A stretch of 64,000 nt of DNA. It comes from Caballeronia sp. SBC1 (GTDB lineage: Bacteria; Pseudomonadota; Gammaproteobacteria; Burkholderiales; Burkholderiaceae). The DNA lies in NCBI RefSeq assembly GCF_011493005.1, contig NZ_CP049156.1, positions 3,844,001 to 3,908,000 of the forward strand. The letters are read 5' to 3'. Positions 18,350 to 27,535 of the stretch are shown here, one piece after another. Both the position numbers and the translations under genes were made by a program. A model generated the notes under the pieces. That model did no database searches and was not told the DNA's origin. It worked only from the letters and a program-made list of their open reading frames with translations. How positions within the stretch are numbered: position 1 is the first letter of the stretch; every line of letters starts with the position of its first letter.

Positions 18350-19579
18350 GTGGCAGAAGAGAGCGACGTCGAAAAGACCGAATCAGCCACTCCCAAGCGC
18401 CTGGAAAAGGCGCGGGAGGAAGGTCAGGTCGCGCGCTCACGGGAACTCACGTCATTCGCGTTGCTGGCGGCGGGATTCGTCGGCGTCTGGGGCTTCTCCG
18501 GCCCCGTCAGCCAGCATATGCAGGCCATCTTGCGCGGCGCGTTCACGTTCAATCACAACACTGTCCTCGACACCAACCAGATGCTGATTGGCGCAAGCGC
18601 CGCCAGCAAGGAAGGTTTCATGGCCTTGTGGCCGGTGCTCGCGCTGACTGGCCTGGCCGCGGTCGGCGCACCCATGGCGCTGGGCGGCTGGCTGCTCAGC
18701 ACCCAGGTCATGTTGCCGAAGTTCAGCCGCCTGAACCCTATCAGCGGGCTCGGCAAGATCTTCTCGGTGCAAGGGCCGATTGCGCTCGGCATGTCGATCC
18801 TGAAGACCCTGGTGGTCGGCGGACTGGCCGGCTGGGCGATGTGGAGCCGCAAGGAGGAAGTGCTGGGCCTCGTCACGAAACCGCTGGCTCTCGCACTCGC
18901 CGACACCATGCATCTGCTCGTGGTGTGCTGCGGCACGGCGATCGCCGGACTGTTCCTCGTCGCCGCAGTCGATGTCCCCTACCAGCTCTGGACACACGCC
19001 AAGAAGCTGCGCATGAGCAAAGAGGAAGTGAAGCGCGAACATCGTGAAAGCGATGGTGATCCGGCGGTCAAGGCGCGTATTCGTGCGCAGCAACGCGCCG
19101 CTGCCCGCCGCCGGATGATGACCGCGGTGCCCACGGCCGACGTGATCGTCACCAACCCGACCCACTTCGCCGTCGCGCTGAAATATGCCGATGGCGAAAT
19201 GCGCGCGCCCAAGGTAGTCGCGAAGGGCGTGAACCTCGTGGCCACGCGTATCCGTGAAATGGCGCTCGAACATAACGTGCCGCTGCTCGAAGCGCCGCCG
19301 CTTGCACGCGCGCTGTATCACAACGTCGAGATTGACCGCGAGATTCCGGGCGCGCTGTACGGCGCCGTCGCGCAAGTGCTGGCGTGGGTTTATCAGTTGC
19401 GCAAGTTCAAGAAAGACGGCGGCAGTCGACCGGATGAACCCGAGAATCTCGAGGTTCCTCCCGAACTCGATAAAGGCAGCGTCCCCGAATCAGAAGCTGA
19501 CCAGGAAGCCGCCGAGGCGCTGGCACCAGAACAAGCCGGAAATGGCCCAAATGACCCAATGAAAGGAAGCACAGCATGA
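18350..19579 (+). CDS. flhB: Flagellar export switch protein FlhB
   Basis: FlhB, 409 residues, the export apparatus protein that switches substrate from hook to filament. The start is a GTG with GGAG 9 bases upstream, giving MAEESDVEKTESATPKRLEK. Four hydrophobic segments lie between about residues 35 and 210. The cytoplasmic domain holds the self-cleavage motif NPTH at residues 269-272, in VIVTNPTHFAVALKY. The last ~50 residues are an acidic tail (PENLEVPPELDKGS). It overlaps flhA by 4 bases (ATGA), so the two are co-translated. Confidence 0.97.
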   Translation: MAEESDVEKTESATPKRLEKAREEGQVARSRELTSFALLAAGFVGVWGFSGPVSQHMQAILRGAFTFNHNTVLDTNQMLIGASAASKEGFMALWPVLALTGLAAVGAPMALGGWLLSTQVMLPKFSRLNPISGLGKIFSVQGPIALGMSILKTLVVGGLAGWAMWSRKEEVLGLVTKPLALALADTMHLLVVCCGTAIAGLFLVAAVDVPYQLWTHAKKLRMSKEEVKREHRESDGDPAVKARIRAQQRAAARRRMMTAVPTADVIVTNPTHFAVALKYADGEMRAPKVVAKGVNLVATRIREMALEHNVPLLEAPPLARALYHNVEIDREIPGALYGAVAQVLAWVYQLRKFKKDGGSRPDEPENLEVPPELDKGSVPESEADQEAAEALAPEQAGNGPNDPMKGSTA

Positions 19580-21678
19580 ACGCGCGCGCCGGATTTTTCT
19601 CGAAGCGCCCTGACGCGTTGGGATCGCAGAACTTGCGGGCTCTCGCCGGGCCGGTGCTGATCTGCATGATCCTCGGCATGATGATCTTGCCGTTGCCGGC
19701 ATTTCTGCTCGACTTGCTGTTCACGTTCAACATCGCGCTTTCCGTGATGGTGCTGCTGGTCAGCATGTACACGCAGAAGCCGCTCGATTTCGCCGCATTC
19801 CCAAGCGTGCTGCTGTTCTCCACGCTGCTGCGTTTGTCGCTGAACGTGGCGTCCACGCGGATTGTCCTGCTCGAAGGCCATACCGGTCCCGACGCCGCCG
19901 GTCAGGTGATCGAGTCGTTCGGCCACTTCCTGGTGGGCGGAAATTTCGCGGTCGGTATTGTGGTGTTCGTGATCCTGATGATCATCAACTTCATGGTGAT
20001 TACGAAGGGTGCGGGGCGGATTGCCGAAGTGGGCGCACGCTTCACCCTCGACGCGATGCCGGGCAAGCAGATGGCTATCGATGCCGACTTGAACGCCGGC
20101 CTCATCAACGAAGACCAGGCGCGCAAGCGCCGCTTGCAAGTCGCGCAGGAGGCCGAGTTCTACGGCTCCATGGACGGTGCAAGCAAGTTCGTGCGCGGCG
20201 ACGCGATCGCGGGCTTGATGATCATGATCATCAACATTGTGGGCGGCTTGATTGTCGGGATGCTCCAGCACGATATGGACTTCGCGCACGCAGCCACGAA
20301 CTACACGTTGCTGACCATTGGCGATGGCCTCGTCGCGCAGATCCCCTCGCTGATCATCTCGACGGCAGCGGGCGTGATCGTCTCGCGGGTGGCAACCGAA
20401 GAAGATATTGGCACGCAGTTGACGGGGCAACTATTCAACAACCCGCGCGTGTTGATGATTACCGGCGTGATCATCGGCATCATGGGTTTGATTCCAGGCA
20501 TGCCGCACTTCGCGTTCTTGCTGCTGGGCGGTGGTCTCATATACGCCGCGCGTTCGATGAACCAGCGCATCTCGGCGAAGAAGAAAGCGTCCCTCGTAAC
20601 GGATGTTGTGCCTACCGCCGCTGCACCGCTTGAGAATACGGAAGCGAGCTGGGACGACGTCGCGATGATCGATCCGCTCGGGCTTGAGGTGGGGTATCGG
20701 CTGATACCGCTGGTCGACCGGAACGCGGATGGCGAGTTGCTGAAGCGGATCAAGGGCATCCGCAAGAAGTTCGCACAGGAAATCGGCTTCCTGCCGCCGG
20801 TGATCCATATCCGCGACAACCTGGAGTTGCGTCCGAATGGTTATCGGATTGCGCTGAAGGGCGTGGAAGTGGGCGTAGGCGAAGCATTCCCGGGCCAATG
20901 GCTCGCGATCAACCCGGGCCAGGTCTCGGCAACGTTGCCGGGAAATCCGACGCAAGATCCGGCGTTCGGTTTGCCGGCAGTGTGGATCGATACGAACCTG
21001 CGTGAGCAGGCACAGGTCTACGGCTATACCGTGGTCGATGCCAGCACGGTCGTGGCGACTCACCTCAACCATCTGGTCGTGACGCACGCTGCGGAATTGC
21101 TGGGTCGCGTGGAAGTGCAGGCGCTGCTGGAGCGCATTGGCAAGGACACGCCTTCGTTGACTGACGACCTGGTGCCGAAGACGCTGGCGCTGACCACCTT
21201 GCAGAAGGTGCTGCAGAACTTGCTGGAAGAAGGCGTTCCTATCCGCGATATGCGCACGATCCTGGACGCATTGCAGGAACACGCGCCGAAGATATCCGAT
21301 GCCTACGACCTGACCGCGGCGGTACGTCTGGCGCTGGGGCGCGCGATTACGCAGCAGTGGTATCCGGGCAGCGGCGAATTGCAGGTAATGGGACTGGACC
21401 CGACGCTGGAGCGCGTGTTGTCGCAGGCGTTGCAGACGGGCGCGAATCCCGGGCTGGAACCGGGTTTGGCGCAGACGTTGTTGAATTCGACCCAGAACGC
21501 GATTCTGCGTCAGCAGAACATGGGACTGCCGCCGGTCCTTCTGGTGCAGCATTCGTTGCGCGCCATGCTCGCTCGTTTCCTGAGAAGGAGCTTGCCGCAG
21601 TTGAAGGTGCTCTCGTATGCGGAAGTGCCGGATACACGGAACGTCAAAGTGACGAACCTGATCGGAGCGCAGGGATAG
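19576..21678 (+). CDS. flhA: Flagellar export protein FlhA
   Basis: FlhA, 700 residues, the largest membrane protein of the flagellar export gate and the docking site for chaperone-substrate complexes. About eight hydrophobic segments fill residues 20-320. The FHIPEP family signature is in the loop RIAEVGARFTLDAMPGKQMA. The soluble C-terminal half carries GQWLAINPGQVSATLPG and TLQKVLQNLLEEGVPIRDMR. In related bacteria flhF normally follows at once; here the next gene is in antisense and flhF is 8 kb away. Confidence 0.97.
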   Translation: MNARAGFFSKRPDALGSQNLRALAGPVLICMILGMMILPLPAFLLDLLFTFNIALSVMVLLVSMYTQKPLDFAAFPSVLLFSTLLRLSLNVASTRIVLLEGHTGPDAAGQVIESFGHFLVGGNFAVGIVVFVILMIINFMVITKGAGRIAEVGARFTLDAMPGKQMAIDADLNAGLINEDQARKRRLQVAQEAEFYGSMDGASKFVRGDAIAGLMIMIINIVGGLIVGMLQHDMDFAHAATNYTLLTIGDGLVAQIPSLIISTAAGVIVSRVATEEDIGTQLTGQLFNNPRVLMITGVIIGIMGLIPGMPHFAFLLLGGGLIYAARSMNQRISAKKKASLVTDVVPTAAAPLENTEASWDDVAMIDPLGLEVGYRLIPLVDRNADGELLKRIKGIRKKFAQEIGFLPPVIHIRDNLELRPNGYRIALKGVEVGVGEAFPGQWLAINPGQVSATLPGNPTQDPAFGLPAVWIDTNLREQAQVYGYTVVDASTVVATHLNHLVVTHAAELLGRVEVQALLERIGKDTPSLTDDLVPKTLALTTLQKVLQNLLEEGVPIRDMRTILDALQEHAPKISDAYDLTAAVRLALGRAITQQWYPGSGELQVMGLDPTLERVLSQALQTGANPGLEPGLAQTLLNSTQNAILRQQNMGLPPVLLVQHSLRAMLARFLRRSLPQLKVLSYAEVPDTRNVKVTNLIGAQG

Positions 21679-21682
21679 AAGC

Positions 21683-21725
21683 GTCCGCCACACCGCGTGG
21701 CGGACAGGTTCATTGAAATTGAACC
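21683..21725. terminator. Two hairpins between flhA and the permease gene
   Basis: A perfect 9-bp stem GTCCGCCAC/GTGGCGGAC (21683-21705) is followed by GGTTCA/TGAACC (21707-21725). They lie between convergent genes and may end transcription from both sides. No long T-run is present, so efficiency is uncertain. Confidence 0.55.
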
Positions 21726-21731
21726 ACTAAG

Positions 21732-22964
21732 CTACGCGATGCTACGCAAGCGCGTGACCCGGCTGAAGATCGCGTAACAAGCACACGCGACAATAATCGA
21801 ATCGAGCGAAGGGATACTTGTGAGGGAAAACACGCCCTTCACGGTCATGAATCCAACCAGCGATCCGATGATCCACGCAACGAAGGTAAGCGCCTTCACC
21901 TGGGGATCCGTCGCGAGCAAGCGCTCGTCATACCCGCCTCGCCTATACAGCAAAAAGTCTGCGATATAAATCCCGGCCACGGGCGGCGTTGCGATTCCTA
22001 GGAAAAGCAGAAACGGGATAAACCACGCCATGATGTCCATGCTGCCAACAATCACCGCCAGCACGCCAAGCGCAACGGTAATCTGCCATTTCGGAAACCG
22101 CGTGAACAAGGTTGAGACGACCAGCGTGCCTTGAAACATATTCCCGGCATTGCCCGTCACGGTCGCGAAAATAAGCAGCAATGCGGCCGGCAGCACGGCC
22201 CCGAACACGGCCATGGCGCCGAGCAAAGAACCTTTTCCTGATATTCCGCTTGGCGTTGCACCCGCCCAATACAACAACGGATAAGCAATCAGAAACGTCA
22301 GCACCGCGCCAATCAAGGCGTGCTTGCGATCGTGAACGAAACTGCCGAAATCAGGCAGCGTAGCCACCAGCACAATGATCGTCCCGACCACGGTGGAAAC
22401 GGCCACGCCGGTATTCATATCGGTGAAACCGGCTGGTACCGGCACCATTCCGTGAGCCGCGACATAGACGCAATAACAGAGCATCAACGCGATGACGGGT
22501 ATTGCGAACTGAGCCACCTTCCCGAGCAGTTCGAAACCAAAAGCCGTAGCGGCCACAAAGATCACGCAACCTACGGCGACCAGCAGAGGCACGGGTATTT
22601 CGAGGCCCTGTTGCGCCAGCAGATCGTGAACCGAATGCCCGAACATGTTGGCAGTTACCGCAATCCATCCGAACAAACTGATCGCGAGCAGGACGTTGAT
22701 GGCGATCGCGCCTTTTTCGCCGAACGGATACTTGACGATGCCGTACGTTGGAAGCCGCGCCTTCTCGCCAACACAAATGGTGATGCCAGAAAGGATGGTC
22801 AGGATAATGCCGCCGATGACCACCACTTTGATCAACGCCAGACTCGATAGCTGACTACCCAGACTGGAGGAGGAGAGCAAAACCGGCGTAATCGCAATGC
22901 CCAATAAAATCATGGCAATGCGATACCCGGGCGCCGTATTCGGGCGTTCGTCAGTGTTGCGCAT
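21732..22964 (-). CDS. NCS1-family permease (cytosine permease type)
   Basis: A 410-residue membrane protein with about twelve hydrophobic segments, of the NCS1 nucleobase/cation symporter family, nearest in style to CodB. Its substrate is probably a nucleobase-like or ureido compound; the neighbours suggest the substrate of the carbamoyl-transfer operon. The start at 22964 is chosen for AAGGAAC just upstream; an open extension of 33 residues upstream has no ribosome site. Conserved stretches include NMFGHSVHDLL, TATAFGFE-like FVAATAFGFELLGKVAQFA and PDFGSFVHDRKHAL. It is the last gene of the seven-gene operon. Confidence 0.85.
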   Translation of the reverse strand: MRNTDERPNTAPGYRIAMILLGIAITPVLLSSSSLGSQLSSLALIKVVVIGGIILTILSGITICVGEKARLPTYGIVKYPFGEKGAIAINVLLAISLFGWIAVTANMFGHSVHDLLAQQGLEIPVPLLVAVGCVIFVAATAFGFELLGKVAQFAIPVIALMLCYCVYVAAHGMVPVPAGFTDMNTGVAVSTVVGTIIVLVATLPDFGSFVHDRKHALIGAVLTFLIAYPLLYWAGATPSGISGKGSLLGAMAVFGAVLPAALLLIFATVTGNAGNMFQGTLVVSTLFTRFPKWQITVALGVLAVIVGSMDIMAWFIPFLLFLGIATPPVAGIYIADFLLYRRGGYDERLLATDPQVKALTFVAWIIGSLVGFMTVKGVFSLTSIPSLDSIIVACACYAIFSRVTRLRSIA

Positions 22965-22992
22965 ACAAATGTTCCTTGGTGGTTTCAGGCGA

Positions 22993-23385
22993 TCAGGCGG
23001 AGTAGAAATGACCCGTATAGGCACGCCAGCTTCCGTGCGCGGTAATGTCCTTCTGGTCTTCAACCAGCCAGGGTTCGGCCAGCACGCCCAATAGCTGACT
23101 GCCGTCGCGAAGCGTCACCTTGCCGATCGCCAGACCCGCCGGTTCGCTCAACAACAAATCGGCGAATGACGCGAGCGGCAGTTCCCAGATCTCGAGCGCG
23201 ACCGATGTTCCGCCTGTTGCCACGCGGATCATTCCCGGATGCCGATCGCCAATACTCCACAGCCGGTAATGCGGATCGGTGTGATCTTCACGCACGAACA
23301 CGCCGCCCGCCGCGGTCATGTTGCCATTCAGTTCGAGCCCGCGCATGAGCGTGCCGTTGACGGCCAGCAACGTAGTGTTCTTCAT
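22993..23385 (-). CDS. Allophanate hydrolase C-domain-like protein
   Basis: A 130-residue protein that resembles the stand-alone C-terminal domain of allophanate hydrolase (gamma-glutamylcyclotransferase-like fold). It has the start pattern LLAVNGTLMRGLELN and the ending GSWRAYTGHF. In full-length allophanate hydrolase this domain is reported to process the N-carboxycarbamate made by the amidase domain. Here the amidase domain is missing. The ATG at 23385 has AAGG 8 bases upstream. Location between carbamate kinase and permease genes points to handling of a carboxylated or carbamoylated intermediate. Family call from pattern memory; the reaction is inferred. Confidence 0.7.
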   Translation of the reverse strand: MKNTTLLAVNGTLMRGLELNGNMTAAGGVFVREDHTDPHYRLWSIGDRHPGMIRVATGGTSVALEIWELPLASFADLLLSEPAGLAIGKVTLRDGSQLLGVLAEPWLVEDQKDITAHGSWRAYTGHFYSA

Positions 23386-23449
23386 CTGTTTGCCTTCGTT
23401 CTTCAATTAAAATTTGTATTGCTAAATAAAACTCAACCAGCTCGAGCGA

Positions 23450-24409
23450 CTATTGCGTGATCCACGTTCCGGTCTTGCGATCAAGCGCACGCTTGATCGA
23501 TTCCGGACTTGTAATCAGGCCTTTGCCGTGTCCCCCATGCGACCGGCTATAGGTAACGAATCGCATGATTGCTTCCACTTTGGGCAACATGCTGCCCGCG
23601 CCGAACTGATTTTGCGAGATCAATGCCTGCGCTTCGGCCAGGCTTAGCGTGTCGAGCCAGCGCTGCTCCGGCTTGCCGAAATTGATCGCCACCTGTTCAA
23701 CGCCTGTCGGAATCAACAGCAGGTCGGCGCCCAGTTGTTCGGCGAGAAGTGCCGAAGCCAGGTCCTTGTCGATGACCGCTTCCACGCCCGAAATCTGGTG
23801 ATGTTCATCGACTACAACCGGAATACCTCCGCCGCCACATGCGATCACGACGCATCCTTGTGCAAGCAACGTCGAGATCACCTCGCGCTCCATGATCTCC
23901 AGCGGTTGAGGCGATGCCACCGTGCGGCGCCAGCCCCGTCCGGCATCTTCCATGAGCGTCCATCCGAGGGCCTTTTCGCGCTGTCGCGCGGTGGCTTCGT
24001 CGAGGAAAGCGCCTATCGGTTTGCCCGGATTGAGGAACGCCGGATCGTCGCGGCTGACGCGGGTCTGGGTCACAACGGTGACCACGGGCCGATGAATCCC
24101 GCGACGCCGCAGCGCGTTGCTCAGCGCCTTTTGAAACATATAGCCAATCGCGCCCTGCGTATCGCCGACGGCGTAGTCCAGCGGCACCGGCCGGACTTCC
24201 TCGGCGGCAAGTTCTGAGCGGCGCAGGATAAAACCCACTTGCGGTCCGTTACCGTGCGTCAGCACCAGATCCCATCCGGCCTCGATCATGTCGGCAATGT
24301 GCCTCGCACTTTCGACGACGGCGTCGTATTGATCAGGAATGCTATCGTGTTGATCGTCGCGAATCAGCGCGTTGCCGCCAACCGCGACAATTGCCAGAGG
24401 CTTGGTCAT
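23450..24409 (-). CDS. arcC: Carbamate kinase
   Basis: Carbamate kinase, 319 residues, normal size. It converts carbamoyl phosphate plus ADP to ATP, CO2 and ammonia. The N-terminus IVAVGGNAL is the substrate-binding glycine-rich loop. Also visible are VLTHGNGPQVG, the family pattern VIACGGGGIPV and GVEAVIDKDLASALLAEQLG. The ATG at 24409 gives the standard N-terminus; a longer open frame to 24586 runs into the DUF1116 gene and is rejected. It lies 19 bases after that gene. No arginine deiminase or ornithine carbamoyltransferase is nearby, so the carbamoyl phosphate must come from the FdrA/DUF1116/DUF2877 proteins. Confidence 0.93.
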   Translation of the reverse strand: MTKPLAIVAVGGNALIRDDQHDSIPDQYDAVVESARHIADMIEAGWDLVLTHGNGPQVGFILRRSELAAEEVRPVPLDYAVGDTQGAIGYMFQKALSNALRRRGIHRPVVTVVTQTRVSRDDPAFLNPGKPIGAFLDEATARQREKALGWTLMEDAGRGWRRTVASPQPLEIMEREVISTLLAQGCVVIACGGGGIPVVVDEHHQISGVEAVIDKDLASALLAEQLGADLLLIPTGVEQVAINFGKPEQRWLDTLSLAEAQALISQNQFGAGSMLPKVEAIMRFVTYSRSHGGHGKGLITSPESIKRALDRKTGTWITQ

Positions 24410-24428
24410 GATGCGTGTCCCGTATGGT

Positions 24429-25835
24429 TTAGATGTATTCGGCGAGCGCGCGAATCGCGTCAACGAAGCCCGGCATTGGCGCCGTGGTAATGCCCGCGCC
24501 GATCTGCCCGACGCCAGCCTCCTTGTGCGCAATCCCGGTATTGATGATCGGCAGGATGCCGCGATCAACCACCTTGCGGGCATCAATACCCGCGGCGGTC
24601 GGCGCGAAATTCAGCGCGGGGAGAGTGAACGCCGGATTGCCGCCCAGCGTGATGGCCTGCATGCGACGACTGTTGCTGGTGGCGTCCGCCGGCGTGCCGC
24701 CCACGAACTTGACAATGGCCGGCGACGACGCCATGGCGAAGCCGCCCACGCCCGCCGTCTCGGTGATCGCGCTGTCGCCAAGATCGGCAGCGGCGTCTTC
24801 CACGCCATAGCCCGGGAAGAACAAACCCTCCACCGGATTGGCGGGCGCCTGGAACCACCGGTCGCCCGTGCCGGACATGCGAATGCCGAAATTCACGCCG
24901 TTGCGCGCCATGACCGTGATCATTGAACTGAAGGGCACGTTGTGGGCCGCGTCGGTCATTGCCTTGCACGCGGCCATCGAGAGATTCAGGAAGAAGTGAT
25001 CGTTGCTAACAATGAACTCGGTCACGCGTTGAATCCGGTCGATCGGCAATCCGGTCGATAACAACGCGGGAATCAGGCGCTTGATCAAGAGCCCGGTGGC
25101 GGCCGCGTTGCGGTTATGGACTTCGTCGCCCATGTGCAACGCTTGCGCCATCATCGGCTTCAATTCCACTTCGCCCAGCGCCTTCAACGCGGCCTTCAAT
25201 GTCGGCGCGAGTTCTTGCGTCATCCAGTGCAGGCGGTCCAGCACTTCGCGGTTATTGGCGCCGAAACGCAGCACCTTGCCGAGTCCTTCGTTGAAATTGC
25301 TGAAGGCCCGCCGGCCGTTTGTTTTGTTCTCGATCACCCACAGCGGCATGGACGGGCTGATGATGCCCGCCATTGGGCCGACCGCCTGATAGTGGTGACA
25401 CGGCTCGAAGTCAATCGCGCCGTCCGCCGCCAGACGCTCGGCGGCTTCGTGGGTCGTCGCCCATCCTTCAAACAGGATCGCGCCAACAATCGCGCCTTTC
25501 ACCGGTCCGCACATATCGGCCCATTCGATGGGCGGACCCGCATGGAGGATCAGCTTGCGATGCGCCATTGCGCTGATTGCGTGCGACGCGCTCATGACAT
25601 CGACGAGTACCGGCTGGGCCGCGAGATACTGCTGGAACGCCTGTTCGTTGGCCTGATCGACCAGCGGATGGCGAATCAGCGATGCCAGCGCCAGCCCCGC
25701 GCCTACGTCGCCGAGAGCGGGCGGCTGCCAGCGTAAATCAGTGACGTCGCCGCCGGCCAGGGCGAGGTTATCGGCAAAACTGCTCAAGCCTGCGTTCACC
25801 ACGTTCAGTGGCTGGTTAAATAGCGTATTCATCAT
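24429..25835 (-). CDS. DUF1116 protein (YlbE/AllG type)
   Basis: A 468-residue DUF1116 protein, the family of E. coli YlbE (AllG) and YahG. AllG is reported as one of three subunits of oxamate carbamoyltransferase. Conserved patches are VDVMSASHAISAMAHRKLIL, GPMAGIISPSMPLWVIEN and RMSGTGDRWFQAPANPVEG. Two adjacent ATGs at 25835 and 25832 are possible; a TTG at 25910 lies inside fdrA and is rejected. The gene starts 7 bases after fdrA. Substrate cannot be read from sequence. Confidence 0.85.
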   Translation of the reverse strand: MMNTLFNQPLNVVNAGLSSFADNLALAGGDVTDLRWQPPALGDVGAGLALASLIRHPLVDQANEQAFQQYLAAQPVLVDVMSASHAISAMAHRKLILHAGPPIEWADMCGPVKGAIVGAILFEGWATTHEAAERLAADGAIDFEPCHHYQAVGPMAGIISPSMPLWVIENKTNGRRAFSNFNEGLGKVLRFGANNREVLDRLHWMTQELAPTLKAALKALGEVELKPMMAQALHMGDEVHNRNAAATGLLIKRLIPALLSTGLPIDRIQRVTEFIVSNDHFFLNLSMAACKAMTDAAHNVPFSSMITVMARNGVNFGIRMSGTGDRWFQAPANPVEGLFFPGYGVEDAAADLGDSAITETAGVGGFAMASSPAIVKFVGGTPADATSNSRRMQAITLGGNPAFTLPALNFAPTAAGIDARKVVDRGILPIINTGIAHKEAGVGQIGAGITTAPMPGFVDAIRALAEYI

Positions 25836-25842
25836 GGTCCCG

Positions 25843-27399
25843 TTATTTTTGCGCCTGAAGATGGGCAACGTGGCTCGCCCAGAGCGCCGCCTGCGCGTTG
25901 CAACCGGCAACCAGAACGCCGGCTTCGCGCAAGGTATCGACCTGACGGCTTCTGACTTGTGGATCGGCTTCCGTGCCGCAGACGTGGGAAATCAGGACCG
26001 GCAAGTCCTGGCCCGCCGCCTGAAGGCGCGCGTGCTCGATCAGTTCTAACAACTCGCGGGCAGGTTCTGTCGATGCGCCGTAACCCAGCACGAGGTCGAA
26101 TAGCACGACGGCCGTTTGCGGGTCGTTCAGTTCCGCGAGGATTCGCTGGTTGCGCAACGTGGGATCGATCATGGGATGCGGACGGCCGCGCGTGAAATCG
26201 TCATCGCCCATGTCGACGAGTGTGTGACCGGTGCTGTGCCAGATATCCTCGAGCTTGCTGTTGGACGCAACCGGCGTATTCGACGACGCGGCGAAGCCGC
26301 GTTGCCGGCATAACAACTGGCTCTCGTAGCAAAAGGTGCCCCCCGCGAACACCCCGCGGATGAAGCGCCGCATGGGTCGCAAGGTCCGGCTGTAATCGTG
26401 CAGACGGCCTGCGTCCGGTGAGTTGATTTCAGCTACCGTTGGCGGCAGTTTGGCGCCTGAGAGCAATGCGACGGCGAAGCCGGCGGCATCCGCCAGGGTG
26501 TACGCCGGGGTGATCCCCGGCACGTTCATGTCTTCCGGCTTTGCGCCCAGGAAATTGACAACAACCGGCTTGCCCGCCGCGCGCGCCCGCGCCAGGATTT
26601 TTTCCGCCACTGCCGGAGCGGGCGGTTTGGAGATCAGCACGATCACTTGGGTGTCGGGATCCGCAGCCAGCGCATCGAGACCGTACAACATGGAGATCCC
26701 GCCGATCGATTCGTGCAGGTCATGGCCGCCCGTGCCGAGCGCCTGCGAAATCCCGGCGCCCAACTGGTCGATACGGCATGTCACTTCCTGCAATCCGGTG
26801 CCCGATGCCGCCACTACGCCTATCGCCCCGCGCCTCACCACATTGGCGAACCCCAACGGCAACCCATTGATAATGGCCGTCCCACAATCAGGTCCCATCA
26901 CCAGCAGGTTTTTTTCACGCGCGAGTGTCTTGATCTCGAGTTCGTGGGCGAGGCTGACGTTGTCGCTGAAAAGCATGACCGACAGCCCCAGGCGCAGCGC
27001 CTTGATCGCTTCGGCGGCGGCGTAGTCGCCGGGGACCGAAATCAGCGCGAGATTCGATGCTGCCTGTTGTTCCACCGCCATTTCGAGGCTGGCAAGCGGT
27101 GGCGGACGCACGCCGTCGCCGCTTGACTCCTCCGGCTTGCTGTTCAAACGCTCTTCCGCAATAACGAGCGCGCCGTCGCACGCCGCGATCTCTCCGCGTA
27201 CCGCGATCACGAGATCGTTCGGGCCGGCTGTGCAGCCGTCGTCCAGAGCCGCGTCGCGCAGTTGCGCGAGATTGGTGCTCGTTCCCATCACCACCGAGGC
27301 CTGCTCGATGCCGGCAAGTTTGGAGATGTGCGCGGATATCTGCATCAGGGACACGGAGTCCTGATACATGTTCTTGAAGACCTTGGTTCTTATGCTCAT
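25843..27399 (-). CDS. fdrA: FdrA-like protein (AllF type, acyl-CoA synthetase fold)
   Basis: A 518-residue FdrA-like protein with the two-domain fold of succinyl-CoA synthetase. The N-terminus TKVFKNMYQDSVSLMQIS closely matches the family. GPDCGTAIINGLPLGFANVV and AASGTGLQEVTCRIDQLG lie in the phosphate- and ligand-binding halves, and HVCGTEADPQ is near the C-terminus. In E. coli FdrA (AllF) works with AllG and AllH in phosphorolysis of oxalurate to oxamate and carbamoyl phosphate; YahF is a second paralogue of unknown role. Here it is third in the operon, 136 bases after the DUF2877 gene and directly before the DUF1116 gene. Confidence 0.87.
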   Translation of the reverse strand: MSIRTKVFKNMYQDSVSLMQISAHISKLAGIEQASVVMGTSTNLAQLRDAALDDGCTAGPNDLVIAVRGEIAACDGALVIAEERLNSKPEESSGDGVRPPPLASLEMAVEQQAASNLALISVPGDYAAAEAIKALRLGLSVMLFSDNVSLAHELEIKTLAREKNLLVMGPDCGTAIINGLPLGFANVVRRGAIGVVAASGTGLQEVTCRIDQLGAGISQALGTGGHDLHESIGGISMLYGLDALAADPDTQVIVLISKPPAPAVAEKILARARAAGKPVVVNFLGAKPEDMNVPGITPAYTLADAAGFAVALLSGAKLPPTVAEINSPDAGRLHDYSRTLRPMRRFIRGVFAGGTFCYESQLLCRQRGFAASSNTPVASNSKLEDIWHSTGHTLVDMGDDDFTRGRPHPMIDPTLRNQRILAELNDPQTAVVLFDLVLGYGASTEPARELLELIEHARLQAAGQDLPVLISHVCGTEADPQVRSRQVDTLREAGVLVAGCNAQAALWASHVAHLQAQK

Positions 27400-27535
27400 T
27401 TCAGCTTCCGTAATCGTTACACCTTCTTGGTCCAGATTCGGCCGAGTGACCGCCTGGCGAACCCGTCATTGCACGCGGCGGGTGCCATCACTCTGATTAA
27501 TTCGATAATCGTTTTTCGCTAGTCGGTACAATGGA